Positions 44,397-56,517 are shown, counted from the stretch's first letter. The stretch: DNA of 64,000 nt from Kudoa neothunni (GCA_964304625.1 OZ199839.1:5518001-5582000); one strand, 5' to 3'. Numbers and translations: made by a program. The notes: a model not told the origin generated them from the sequence alone.

Positions 44397-45603
44397 GTGG
44401 CACCCGATGCTGACAATACACTCGGAAATATTGTAATAACGCTGCTGTCTCCGATTGAGACGAAACTTAACCTGTTATCAAAGCAGCTTCCGTCTCACAT
44501 GGACGGAATTATAGACATTGCTGAACTCTGTAAAACTAAGAAAAAACTTGCATGTCTTCTGAATTTGTATAGAGAATACGTCACAAACTTTGTTAATGGT
44601 GGAAATACAAACGATTTCACCGATTGTGGTAACATTATTGTGGACATCGAACTTCTGTTAAAAGATGCCGAAGAAATCATATCAAATGATCAAGAAATCT
44701 ATTATAAACCTGTTTACAACAAAGCTGAACAATATAGCTTAGAGCAAGATGAGGTTCTAGCCTCTACCAGAATCTGCAACTCTAATGTATGTCTTCCGCT
44801 AATCAAACTTGAGAACTTTTGTGGTTCGTTGGAATGGTGGCCTCAATATTGGGAGAATTTCCAATCCTTAATTGGAAATGACAATAATTTTGGAGATTAC
44901 ACCGAATTATTGTACCTGAGGTCTACGTTATTCGGCGAACCAAAGAAAATGCTGAATGACATACTCGCGGAAACACTTGATTACATAACCGCAGTGGAGA
45001 TCCTTCAGAAGAGATATGATAAAAAAGATCTAGTCAGAAATTTGTATGAAAAATTAAGGAATATGAATATTATTTCCAACTACACTACGGATCTGCGTCG
45101 TGCATTTTATTTCATTTTTACGTCTGTAAAAAGAATTAAATTGCTAGATCTGTCTATGTCGGAAACATACATTATTGCTCCTGCTATCAAAACTGCCGAA
45201 ATTCTTTCTATTGAAATTGGAAGAATCCAAATTGAATAACGATTGGTCTCTTGAACTCTTGGACAAAATGGATATACTCATAACGGCGAGAGAAAAATCT
45301 GGAATAGAAACAACCAATGTGACTTCATTTAAACCCTTTAATAAAACATTAACAAACTCTAATCTCAACAGCCGGTTACCAAAAGGCTTGAAATGTGCTT
45401 TCTGCCATGACCATCATTACAATGATGATTGCAGAAAATATATCTCAACAAAGGAGAGATCTAAAAAACTTGGAGAAAAATGTATCAAATGCGTGAAATT
45501 TCACAAGAAAAGAAATTTCTATCATAATAAAGCGTGTTATCATTGTCAATCATTGCATCATCATCGTAGCCTGTGCCCGAAAAAATTCCACTCATTCAGG
45601 TAA
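44397..45603 (+). pseudogene. BEL/Pao gag region (DUF1759-like, zinc knuckles)
   Basis: The frame begins exactly at the LTR/primer-site boundary. It has the BEL gag signature LPLIKLENFCGSLEWWPQYWENF and LYLRSTLFGEPKKML (about 44790-44960), then Cys/His clusters CAFCHDHHYNDDCRKY, CIKCVKFHKKRNF and CYHCQSLHHHRSLC (45390-45580), the nucleic-acid-binding part. Fossil. Confidence 0.82.
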
Positions 45604-45664
45604 AGTTCTTATAGCTCAAAAAAATGACTCTGAGGATATTCAACCTTGCGATATTGATAATTCA

Positions 45665-47400
45665 ATGAACGATAATTGTAACGTTCAATTGTATTCTTCT
45701 GAACCTAACCAAGAAATCAACTCTGCACTCATTCCCACATTCAGAGCGACACTTGTCAATCCACACGATACCCATCATGTTGTTGATGCTAATATTATTT
45801 TAGATACTAAGAGCGCTTCTAGTTACGTGAGAGAAGATATATTTAAAAAACTGGAACTAAAACCTATATCAAAAGGAAAAGTCACGGTCTCAACTTTCGA
45901 ATCCTCCTCACCTAGATCTTTGAATTCTTTAACTGCTTGGATTGGCATTAAAAACCTAATGGAAACATATTTAAATTAATGGTAAGAACTGTCCTAATGA
46001 TTTCTTCAAAAATTCAAGTCCCCTTGATAATATTGTCAAAAATACATCGTGCACGGAGAAATTCGCCGATGGAATCTCACCCCATTCTAATTCTCGAATA
46101 GACTTGCTAGTTAGATCTGACTACTTCTGGAGAATCTTCGTTTCTAAGCTTGATCCATCTACTGGACTTATCAATCTAATAAAAACAATTTTTGGCGTTA
46201 TACCATCTGGGAACATGGTTGTGAGTGTACACGATGATCCATCTTGTGTATTCTTCTGTGATTATCCTCTCGACAAAAACCTTTCTCCTATAACAGATGT
46301 AAACAGCGTGGAACCTTTCCAAACAGAGGTTTCAAAACTTTGGAAATTGGACTCAATCGGTATAACGGATGACCCACTTGAAGAAGAACATACAATTGCT
46401 ATTAAACATTTTAAAAGTACATTAAAATTCAAAAATAATCGATATCATATCAAATGGCCATTTAATGCTGATATTTCAAAATTTCCACATAATTATTTCA
46501 ACTGCCTGGCTCAATTAGCAAATTTAACGAAGAAACTATTGAATTCTGAAGAATTATATAAAATTTATTGTGATATAATCTGTGATCAACTAGAAAATGA
46601 GATAATAGAAATAGTCAACGAAAATCAACCAAGTTTAAAGGGATGTCACTACTTACCTCATCATATGGTAACTCCAACAAACAAACCAATGACAAAAAGT
46701 CGCATTGTATTTAATGCATCGTATAAATCAAATAAGCTTTCGAAAAGTTTTAATGATTGTTTACTGGATGGACCTATGCTGTTGAATGATCTTACCGGGA
46801 TTCTACTACGTATGCGATTCAAAAGATGTATAGTTTTATGCGATATTGAGAAAGCGTTTCTGCAAATCGGTGTTCAAGAAAGTGATAGAGACCTGACGAG
46901 ATTCTTTTGGATCAAAAAGTTGAAAAATGGCATTTCTAAAAACAATGTTTTGATATATCGATTTAAAAGAGTTCCATTTGGAATAAAGGCATCTCCATTT
47001 ATTCTTTGTTCGACTATAAAACATCACTTGGAAAGTTCAAATCCAAAACTATGCCGAAAAATTTTATCGAACGTTTACATGGACAATTTCATAATTGGAT
47101 TAGATACTATTGAGGAAGTGATGACTGCTCGAGAAGAAATGATCAGTATTTTCAAAAAATGATCAATGAATCTGTTGGAATGGAGCTCAAATTGCAATGA
47201 AGTTAACAAATTATTACCAACCAACGAGAAACTTCAATCAACACAGATAAACGTCTTAGGCCTAATCTGGAATACGAACTCTGACAGCCTGAAAATTGGA
47301 GGTTTCGGCACCAATTCTGCGATGTCCAAACGAGATGTGACAAAAACCTTGGCCAAAGTATTTGATCCACTCGGATTTTTTTTCCAGCGATGTTGAAAGG
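45665..47400 (+). pseudogene. BEL/Pao protease and reverse transcriptase
   Basis: Protease-like region (NIILDTKSASSYVREDIFKKL, 45790-45860) followed by the Pao-type RT: FGVIPSGNMVVSVHDD, KSRIVFNASYKSNKLSKSFNDCLLDGP, RCIVLCDIEKAFLQIGV (46828), RFKRVPFGIKASPFIL (46960) and ILSNVYMDNFIIGLDT (47065). A thumb-like part (INVLGLIWNTNSDSLKI, TKTLAKVFDPLGF) runs to about 47390. Order and motifs are those of BEL/Pao (Peptidase_A17) polyproteins. Fossil. Confidence 0.85.
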
Positions 47401-47559
47401 AAAAATACTTCTGAAGAATTTATGGATGGAATCAAAAAATTAGGACGATTATATTGGTGACGAAGCCAAAAGTGAAATATATTAAATAATGAATGATATT
47501 ACTGGCATCGAAAAACTTGAAATTCAACGCTTCATGATATTCAGGGTTCTGAGGAACCT

Positions 47560-49620
47560 CAACTAATTGCTTTTTCTGATGCGTCCATAAATACTTATGC
47601 CCGTTGTGTGTACATTCGCTACAAAAAGTCTGGTTCATGGTATTCCAAGTTAGTTTTTGCCAAGGCTAGAATAGCTCCAATGAAAAAGCTATCCATACCA
47701 AGACTCGAATCTCGAATTGATGGGAGCTATTATCGCTGGCCGTTCCTTGCATTTTGTCAAGAGCCAATTGTTAATTGATATATCAAAATGTATGCTCTTT
47801 GTGGACTCCAAACGCGTTATGTATTGGTATTATTCAAAAAAGAACTTATCGATATTCGTCAAAAATAGAATAAATGAACTCAAATGCAATTTGGATATAA
47901 CAATCAAATATGTACCTACTGCTGAAAACCCAGCGGATATACCTACAAGAGGAATGCTCGTATCTGAACTGTCTGAAAGCTCTTTATGGTGGAATGGCCC
48001 GACTTGGCTACAATCGGATGAATCGTTATGGGAAGTCTATGCTGTAGATGACCTTAATATTCCTAATGAAGCGCTGGTCGAATTAGCAAAGCATGAATCT
48101 ACGCAAATAAAAACATTGCTTGTTCAAGATTCAAATAATCACTTAATACAAGTCCATTCTCTATTGAAATTGAAAATTTTACTAGTCTACGAAAGCTACT
48201 ACGGGTTACCGCGCGGTGTAATCGTTTTTGTTATAACACTAGAGAAAACATCAAAATAAATGGATGTCTTGCGGCTCGAGAATTAGAAAGAGCTAGAATG
48301 ATGTGGGACTTGTGGATTCAAAAAAGCCATCTTCATGATATATACGAATCAGTTAAAAATGGAGAACCTGTGAAAATCAACAACTTACCACGACTTTTTT
48401 TCGACAAAAATGATCTAGTCAGATGTGCTGGTCGACTTGATTTTGCCCAACTTGCATATGATGAAATTAATCCTAAATTGTTACCAAGACCAACAAAATA
48501 CACGAAACTCATTATCATGGATGCTCATCTTAGAGCGATTCATGGTGGTGTATCTTATACGCTTTCAGTGGTTCAATCGCAATACTGGATACCTAAAGGG
48601 CGATCTCAAGTTAAAAAATTCATTAGAAAATGTCATCAATGCAAAATACTAAAGAGTAAACCTTACAATGTTCCACCTTTCCCACCGTTTCCTGTCTCTA
48701 GAGTTAACGTATCTCCTGCATTCACTCATGTTGGCCTGGACTATTTTGGCCAAATTGGGGTAAAGATTGGATCGGATAATGAAAAGGTCTGGATTTGCCT
48801 TTACACATGTTTAGCTGTCAGGACAATACACCTCGAAATCATTCACAATTTATCCGCTGAAGAGTTCTTTATGTGTCATCGTAGGTTTATCGCTCGAAGA
48901 GGGAGACCGCTAGAAATTTTATCGGATAACGCAACACAATTCGGACTAGCTGAATCCATAATAAAAGATTTTCTCACTAATAATGATGTAGTATGGAAAT
49001 TCACACCAGCGTTTGCTCCTTGGAAGGGAGGCGTCTATGAGAGATTACTCAAAATTATCAAAAACTGTTTTCAATATACTATCAAAAAGAAGATACTCAG
49101 CTTATATCATCTGTCGACATTTTTATTTGAAATGGAAAATGTGGTGAATAATCGACCATTAACCTATGTTGATGCTGATTCCGTTATTCGTCCCATCACA
49201 CCTAATAATTTTCTGATACTGAATCCATGACGTGATCCTTATACCTTAAAGCCTGAGTATGATTTGGAAACATTTCAAATGGATCTAAGGAAGGAACTAA
49301 TCAGCAATCATTGGAAAAAGGGTCAAAAGTTACTTTCAGTATTCAATAATCATTGGAGAAGAGAATACCTGCTGAGTTTGAAAGAAAGGTACAACAACCG
49401 GTTGATTACTGAATCGCCTAGTGAACTGACACCTAAAGTTGGCGATATCGTTCTGGAGCATGACCAGGACTCAAAGCTCAATTGGAAAATGGCTAGAGTC
49501 ATACAGTTGCTAAAGGGTCATGACAATCAAATAAGGTCGGCGACGATCAAGTTTGGTAACCGAAAGACATCTAAGAGATCTTTGGATCATCTCTACCCCT
49601 TAGAAATTGATGGATTCTAA
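47560..49620 (+). pseudogene. BEL/Pao RNase H, integrase and DUF5641 tail
   Basis: RNase H traces at 47570-47960 (CMLFVDSKRVMYWYYS, KYVPTAENPADIPTRG); integrase zinc region near 48480-48650 (AIHGGVSYTLSVVQSQYWI, CHQCKILKSKP); integrase core 48720-49120 (HVGLDYFGQIG, ILSDNATQFG, APWKGGVYERLLKIIK); and the BEL-typical C-terminal domain at 49264-49620 (WRREYLLSLKERYN, VGDIVLEHDQDSKLNWKMARV). Fossil. Confidence 0.86.
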
Positions 49621-49766
49621 ACTTAATTTGGGGGAGTGTGACGGATTTGCATATGTTATTTAACATTGCAATATAATAAACAATGGATAATCCATCTAGG
49701 CGGCATTTTATCTGTTATCATCATAAACAGTGTGTTTTTCTACAGCGCTACATTAAATTAATAACA

Positions 49767-50140
49767 GGCGTAAACAGTGATATATTGTTTTGATTGCATT
49801 AACTGGCCCGAAGCCAATTTTTGTTGCTCATTCGGCGTTATGAATTGTCTCAAGGAATTTGGAATACAAAGCTGATAATACGCGTATGTTTAGCTTTCAT
49901 TATAATCATTCAAAAGAATTATCGCATCCAATTCATGGACTTGGTCGATGATTGGCTCACCTAATGATAATTCATTAATCTTCATTTTACACCTTTCATC
50001 AATGTAATAGTAATAGAGGTCGGAAGCGATAAAGTGACAGTGTTGTAAAAATACCAAAGATCTTAGTGATGTGTCACAAGGGGAAGCTGTAGTTTAATAC
50101 TAATAAGATTTACGACCATTGAGTAGTAATATAACATCAA
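49767..50140 (-). pseudogene. Unrecognised coding-like frame interrupted by the BEL element
   Basis: On minus, frame beginning near 50110 and containing IASDLYYYYIDERCK, KINELSLGEPIIDQVHELDA, LRQFITPNEQQKLASGQ and MQSKQYITVYA, running into the BEL target site. One in-frame stop is visible (about 49890). A coding-like frame on minus also ends on the other side of the BEL insertion (44269-44160). I recognise no domain. Its length before interruption would be modest (about 150 aa). It could be a decayed host gene or an older mobile or viral gene. Confidence 0.4.
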
Positions 50141-50179
50141 AATTCGTTACAATAGGATTTTAAGAAATTTTGTTTACTA

Positions 50180-50749
50180 TCATTTTTAATTTTGTTTATT
50201 AATAATGGAATTGACTATTTAAAATTGGCAGAAGATAAAGAGATTAAACAAAAATATTTACAATAATTCACCGAATAATTAATCCAATTATTTGATTACT
50301 TTGAAAATCTGGATTTTGATAATTCCGATAAGTATGTTTCAACTTTATATTTAAAAATGCTCTTATTGTTTTCAGAATAGATATTATAAAAGGAAATCTC
50401 AAAACCTTATTGCATTACATCCAGTAGCGGATTAAGCCCAGAAAGTAATTTCAAAACATCCCATAATTCTAAAATAGATAATCTTTTTCTAATAAATCAA
50501 AAAATTGTGTTTGCAACTACGCAACGCCGATATCCAACTGTTATTACAATCCATTGGAAACCAAAATTATCGCCTGTGTACTCACGCAAAGTCTCAGGAA
50601 TCATTCTGGATATAACAAACGAAACTGATGTTGGCAGACTAAAGTACAAAAATTATAGGGTTTGTCAAATGAACTTGGCGCATTTGCAATTAAACTCAAC
50701 AGGTTTTCAACTGAACGCGGCACTTTTTTTTCTGATCAAAATTCGTATT
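50180..50749 (+). pseudogene. Unrecognised coding-like frames up to the gypsy-4 target site
   Basis: A first trace at 50195-50370 includes FDYFENLDFDNSDKYVSTLY and has stops. From about 50392 an open frame runs without a stop to the gypsy-4 target duplication: SGLSPESNFKTSHN, IVFATTQRRYPTVITIHW, GIILDITNETDVGRLKY and QMNLAHLQLNSTGFQLN. Beyond gypsy-4, the same frame meets a stop after about seven codons (55639-55660), so the insertion hit the very end of this frame. No ATG begins it. TTGTTTTCAG near 50373 could be a splice acceptor. Product unknown. Confidence 0.45.
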
Positions 50750-50998
50750 TGTCATAATCCGAGAATCACGATCCCTCACAATAAAGAGGGAAGTCGTTCC
50801 CGGGTGGGCGACCCGGTGGAGACCGAGGCGAGGCCCACGCTACACGGAGATATACATAGACACGACTAAACTGGGAGGAATACCATCACTACCTTTAGTC
50901 TATTTTATTCCAGTTCTCTTTCTTTTGCGCGGCCTTAATCCCAAACTATAACAACTTGGCGACGAGGACCATTACTACTACTACTGCTGGGGAAAAAA

Positions 50999-53137
50999 AT
51001 GAAAATTACGAGATACGATTCTTCTCAAGATATTCAATGCTGGATTGAACAAGTCCGAGAATACTTCACTTTTGGTTCCATTGTGGATGAAATAAAACAA
51101 AAGTCGACAATTCTCCTCAATCTCAATTCCAATGAATACAAAGAACTACAGGCAGAAATATTCCCTTCGACGTTTACCGAAGTTACCGTAGGGGAGGTGC
51201 AAGAAGCTCTTATTAGATGCTTTGCCCCCAAGGTAAACACTATTGCGCTAAGAGGAAGGTTCCATCGAAGAGATCAACTAGATCATGAAACGATCTCGGA
51301 ATATATTATATATTCGAGAGCTAAAAAAGTTAGCAATTGGATGTAACTTTGGATCTAACCACCGAGAAAACCTCCGAGACCGACTTATTAATGGTATGAA
51401 GTCTCAAACATTTTGAGCGGAGCTACTCAACCTGGAGGATCCAACATGGGATGCCGCGATTTCCATCTTAGCGGATAGAGAAGCGGCTGAATGCGGAGCT
51501 AAGATTTCACAGTCAATAAAGCCGGAACCAATATATAAGACGATGGTGGTCAAAGGAAAATGTTACTCCTGTGGAAAGCCAGGCCACCATATAGAGCAAT
51601 GCATGCATAGAAACGATATATGCAAATTTTGCAAGAAAAAGGGGCACGTCCAAGAAGCGTGTTTCTCCAAAAGAAATCAACGGAAAAATCGAGTCCACAT
51701 AGTTGAAACGCCTTCTGAGAGTGTTAGACATCGTTTTGATGATTGCGATGTAATACATATGTATAACGACAGCTTTGTTAAACCTATGATGATGGACATA
51801 CTCACGCAGTTTGGAAAAATTAAATTCGAAGTGGATACTGGCTCTGGTAGAACCATAGTACCATATGAAACATTGAAACAATTGTCGAACGGCAATGAAC
51901 TTAGAGTGAAGCGCTCGAACACTTTATTGAGAGACTACAGTGGAAACGAAATTAAAGTGGTTGGTGCGTACCCTCTGCGAATGAGAAGGAAAGGAACTGA
52001 CGAAACAATCGATTGTATTATAGTCGAATCATCAAACCGACCCCTTCTCGGACGCGACGCCATTAAGAAATTGAACATTCAGATAGAAGAATGTTATGCT
52101 GTAGAGCAACTTGATTACGTGACGGAGTTTCCAAATGTATTCGACGCTAACGACAATGCTCCGGTGAAATCTTACAAGGTAAAGCTGCACATTAAAAGTG
52201 GTTTTTCCCCAATATTTTGCAAAGCTAGAAGAGTGCTATATGCTTTGGAGGGAAAAGTTGATGTGGAGCTGGATCGACTGCAAAAACAGGGAATTTTGGA
52301 ACCTTTGAACTATTCGGATTGGGCGTCACCAACCGTCAACGTGCTAAAATCCAATGGAAAGATTAGAATCTGTGGTGATTATAAAATGACGATAAACAAA
52401 GCTCTGAATGCGGAGATCTATCCTTTGCCTGTGCCAGAAGACATTTTCAATCAAATGAAGGATGGATGTTATTTCTCAAAACTTGACCTATCATTTGCTT
52501 ATCTACAACTTGAAGTGGTCGAGGAAGACAGGAAGTATCTAACGATCAACACACATAGAGGCTTATATCAATACAAGAGACTCAACTATGGAGTCAGTGC
52601 TGCACCCTCTATATTTCAACAATCTATGGACAACGTTCTGAAGAACATTAAGGGTGTATGTTGCTACATTGATGATATTATCAGTGGATCGTCATACCTT
52701 GAGCACAATGCTAGAGTTACGGAGGTGCTAAAGAGGTTAGAAAACTTCAATATTAAAGTGAAACCAGAAAAATGTGTCTTCGGTGTCCAAGAACAATCGT
52801 ACTTGGGACGTTTGGTTTCAAAAGATGGCATTAAACCTCTCAAAGATAAGGTGAAAGCAGTGCTAGAATGCCCCGAACCAAAGAATGTGAATGAGCTGCG
52901 ATCATGGATTGGTTTAATTAATTACTACGCCAAATTCATCCCTAACTTGGCTTCAATTATTGCACTTTTAGCTACACTATTAAAGAAGAATGTGAAATAT
53001 GCATGGAGTGAACAATGTCAACAAGCTTTCGATGAATCTAAGCTGGCCCTTTCAACGGATAAATGTTTGGTATACTATAATCCGTCATTCCCTATTACTC
53101 TGATGACAGATGCTTCAATGAATGGACTTGGAGTTTG
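50999..53137 (+). pseudogene. gypsy-4 gag, zinc knuckles, protease and RT
   Basis: Short gag start at ATG 50999 (YDSSQDIQCWIEQVREYFTF, the Mag-type gag start). A long frame at 51543-53138 carries two zinc knuckles, CYSCGKPGHHIEQC and CKFCKKKGHVQEAC; retropepsin (FEVDTGSGRTIVPYETLKQL near 51828); RT with DWASPTVNVLKSNGKIRICGD (52320) and GVCCYIDDIISGSS (52650); the connection (WIGLINYYAKFIPNLA); and the start of RNase H (LMTDASMNGLG), where foreign sequence begins. Fossil. Confidence 0.87.
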
Positions 53138-53812
53138 AAGGGAAAATCATAGTGAATTCTAATTACGTACCCAATTTTACTAAGGTGGATAATGCTTTGG
53201 TTAGACGCCTCAGAATCATTAAAACTAGCAGAACGTTTACAGGAAATGCCGTTATTCCTATGGAAGTTTTAATGACTAAAACGTGTACTGACGTTAATTG
53301 TTCGGCGTTTATTTCTTTGTTACAGAATGCCTCGGTTATGACAAATGAAATTGATCCTGGTAGCGCGGTGTTCGTTACTAACAATGAACAAGAAAAGATG
53401 GAAGATTTCATTCCTATAAAAGAAGTCTTGTTCAAATTTGACAATAGTGTGGATGTCGCTGATATTACTAAGTATAAAATCTTGAAGTTTAATTTTGTAT
53501 CAGCGACTAAAAAAATCGGATGGAACATCATGGAGAGTCGGAAGAGAGTTGTGGATCAAAATTTACGAGTTTTTAAAAAAATTAAGTGGTTAAACGATAC
53601 CAATTAAACTGGTGAGTGTTTTATCTATTAATAAACAAATTGTTTTATTATTTGTTATAATATAAATTTTTTTAAGGTGAACCACTATTGAACCATGTGT
53701 TTGTGTTTGTGATTGTCATTGTTGAATTTTGAATTGTTTTACTATATATAATTATAAAAACTATTTGTTTCGATGTTATTATTTGTTATTTTTGCTATTA
53801 ATACAAAAAAAT
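53137..53812 (+). other. Foreign insert in gypsy-4: SF3 (D5-like) helicase C-terminal fragment
   Basis: The RNase H region of gypsy-4 stops making sense after LMTDASMNGLG and resumes at about 53811 (LSHTYADGSERPIMFASRSL). In between, a frame to 53607 reads GKIIVNSNYVPNFTKVDN followed by ALVRRLRIIKTSRTF. This resembles the sensor-1 Asn and arginine-finger segment of SF3 helicases (N.P....D.A..RR.R.I.F), as in D5-like primase-helicases of large DNA viruses and virus-like elements. The rest (to KKIKWLNDTN) fits a variable C-terminal tail. About 200 bp of AT-rich sequence ending in a short A run follows. That shape would suit a 5'-truncated retrocopy of a viral-type transcript, but no target duplication was found. 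Family assignment is tentative; fossil only. Confidence 0.4.
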
Positions 53813-55104
53813 GGTCTTGTCACATACCTACGCTGATGGATCCGAGAGACCGATAATGTTTGCATCCCGATCATTAACAAATGCCGAAAAAAATTACAGT
53901 CAGTTAGAACGAGAAGGGTTGGCAATCATCTTTGGATGTAAGAAATTTCACAAATACATCTATGGAAGAGAGTTTACGATTCTCTGTGATAATTTCCCAG
54001 TGACTTCGTTACTCCAAGAATCCAAACCCATTCCATTAGTTTCGATGTCTCGAATCCAACGATGGGCGATTTTTCTTACAAATTACAGATATAAGATTAG
54101 ATTCAAGTCTGGAAAAGCAAACTCCAATGCGGATGCCATGTCACGGTTGCCAATCGAAGATAACATTCAACTTGAGACTGAATGCTATAAATTATCAATG
54201 GAAGGAAATATCCCGATCAATCAGAGAAAACTCCAAGCAGAGACAAGAAACGATGATGTAAAGCAAAGAGTGATATATTTCGTCCAGAATGGATGGCCCA
54301 ACGAATGTCCGGAGGAGGAACTTAAGCCATACTTCTTCCGAAGAACAAATCTGAGCATCACCAATAATTGCCTTGTGTTTGGAATGAGAATGGTCATCCC
54401 CAAAACTGCAAAAAAACCATGTTACATGAACTTCATTGGACCCACATTGGAGTGGAGAAAATGAAGAGTTTAGCGAGGCTGTATGTGTGGTGGCCAACGA
54501 TGGATGGTGAAATAGAACACTTGAGTGATAGTTGTATGGAATGCAAACGTTTCGCTTGCTCCCCAAAGAAGTTCAACATTATAAGCTGGGAATTCGCGTC
54601 AAAACCGTTGGATCGCCTCCATATTGATTATGCTGAATACAAAGGAACGAACTACATAGTGATGGTTGATGCATATTCGCGTTGGATTGAAGCATACCCA
54701 ACGAAATCCACTACCGCGGTGGCCACGATAAGATTGCTAAAGGACTTCATCGGCAGATTTAGGATTCCAATCTGTATTGTAAGCGACAATGGACCGCAAT
54801 TTGCCAGCGGAGAATTCAAGGAGTTTTTGTCAATCTCTGGACATCAAACTGAAGTTTTGCCCTCCATATTACCCGCAATCCAACGGGTTGGCAGAGAGAT
54901 GTGGGCGTGCTAAAACAATATTTGAAAAAGCAATGGGGAGCTGGAAAACCACTGGACGTGAGTGAATTTTTGTTTGCGTATAGGAATGTACCACACACTA
55001 TAACGCAAGAAACCCCAAGTAAGAGATTTTTGAACAGGGAAAGTGAGGACCAAATTGTCGAATTTGAAACCAACTCATGTTACACCGTTATAACACTAAC
55101 CTAA
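53811..55104 (+). pseudogene. gypsy-4 RNase H and integrase
   Basis: RNase H continues (NAEKNYSQLEREGLAIIFGC, KKFHKYIYGREFTILCDNFP, RFKSGKANSNADAMSRLP) to 54150. The integrase zinc region is near 54430-54560 (LHELHWTHIGVEKMKSLAR, CMECKRFACS). The catalytic core is near 54610-54830 (RLHIDYAEYKGTNYIVMVDA, CIVSDNGPQFASGEF). A C-terminal part runs to about 55100 (EFLFAYRNVPHTITQETPS). Fossil with several interruptions. Confidence 0.86.
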
Positions 55105-55639
55105 CGGTGTTCAGGGTCTTCAAAGAAAACCAACTGGTAGGAGTGAAAAACCATTTGAATGGCCAATTTGACTAAGGAAATGTGCTGAAAAGAGTTGGAA
55201 AGGTTACCTTAAACTAAGTGTAAACGACAAGATAAAAACGACACATGTAGACGACTTGATCAATATCGAGTCGGATCGAGGATGTAGTGATTCTGATTAC
55301 AAGACTCCACCTCAATCCCTTAGCGAACCGGATGTCGAAGAAACACCGCTTCGCCACCACTTAGACGCTCTGAGCGTAAAAGAAAACCGCCCACAATGTA
55401 CCAAGTCACATTTAAAGATAGGCGGAGAGGATATAATCCGAGAATCACGATCCCTCACAATAAAGAGGAAAGTCGTTCCCGGGGGGGCGACCCGGTGGAG
55501 ACCGAGGCGAGGCCCACGCTACACGGAGATATACATAGGACACGACTAAACTGGGAGGAATACCATCACTACCTTTAGTCTATTTTATTCCAGTTCTCTT
55601 TCTTTTGCGCGGCCTTAATCCCAAACTATAACAGTATTG

Positions 55640-56515
55640 AACCATTAAAATCTCTATAAATGTTTTTTATGATGTATATTGTAAAGACCTCCGACGGGAA
55701 ACGAATATACTTACATTTTATGATTAAATTCGTTTCAAGTACCTAGAAAAGTTTTATTTTACAGTCTATGATAGGTCGGCCCGCTTTAAATATTCCTATT
55801 TAAATTTTATCCTTAGAGGCTATATAACAAAATAAGCCTCTTTACATTAATATAAAATGTAGGAAAAAAGATCCTTTTAACAAAATAAAAAAATAAATGC
55901 AAAGCGATAACAAAAGAATATCAAAAATTTAATAGGATGGGTTCTTTTTTCATCCCAGAAAATGGGATTTGAAACAGAATTTTCTCATTCTATTAATCAC
56001 ATGTGATGAAAACAAACCAAGCTCATTTGGTTCTAAGATTGAGTTATCGCAGAGAAATTATTCTAGAATATGACCTATCAAAATATTAAATTCAATGTTT
56101 TTTATTTTATTATTTTAATAGGTAAATTTGTTAATAATTTTGCTTATTAACAACACTTATTTTTAGTATAGGTGATAGATGGATGATAATACTTAATTTA
56201 CACAAAAATAGAATGAAAAGGAGTAATTTGTAAGCTTCAAACATAACTTTGAATAAAAAAATATCCGGCATATAAGTAATTTCATAAAATATTATAAGGT
56301 TTTTCGAGCTTTAACAACGCGTGTCTAAATTTGGTATCTTATTAGGTAGAGAATTCGTATTTATAATTCAGAAAATATCAAATGGGGCGGTAATAATGTT
56401 TATTATAGTTGATTTGTATAATATTTATGAAACAAAAAAGATACCAGTAACGATTCTCAAATTAGAGTCCCAAAAAATGAGGCAGACAATCTCAAATGAC
56501 ACAAGATCAATGATT
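55640..56515. other. Right flank of gypsy-4, no gene recognised
   Basis: After the end of the interrupted frame, a 28-codon frame from ATG near 55660 (MYIVKTSDGKRIYLHFMIKF) is visible, then AT-rich sequence. Nothing else is recognised. Confidence 0.3.
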
Positions 56516-56517
56516 AT

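Larger units (their letters stand above)
44270..49766 (+). mobile_element. BEL/Pao LTR retrotransposon, broken fossil
   Basis: 5.5 kb on plus. LTRs are 44270-44397 (128 bp) and 49637-49766 (130 bp), both starting TGTGACGGATTTGCAT and running to TTAAATTAATAAC. They are only about 87% alike by eye, so this is the oldest LTR insertion here. Target duplication GGCGT is at 44265-44269 and 49767-49771. Primer-site-like TGGCACCCGATG follows the 5' LTR, and a GGGGGAG purine tract precedes the 3' LTR. Gag, zinc knuckles, protease, RT, RNase H and integrase occur in Pao order. About six or more breaks. Confidence 0.92.
50750..55633 (+). mobile_element. gypsy-4, Mag-like Ty3/gypsy LTR element with a foreign insert (fossil)
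   Basis: 4.9 kb on plus. LTRs are about 50750-50953 and about 55433-55633, starting near ATAATCCGAGAATCACG and ending CCAAACTATAACA. They differ at about three sites, making it the youngest LTR copy here. The target duplication GTATT is at 50745-50749 and 55634-55638. Primer-site-like TTGGCGACGAGGACC follows the 5' LTR, and AGGCGGAGAGGA purines precede the 3' LTR. It holds gag, two CCHC knuckles, protease, RT, RNase H and integrase. A non-retroviral insert (about 53137-53812) lies in the RNase H region. Broken, with several interruptions despite the similar LTRs. Confidence 0.9.
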
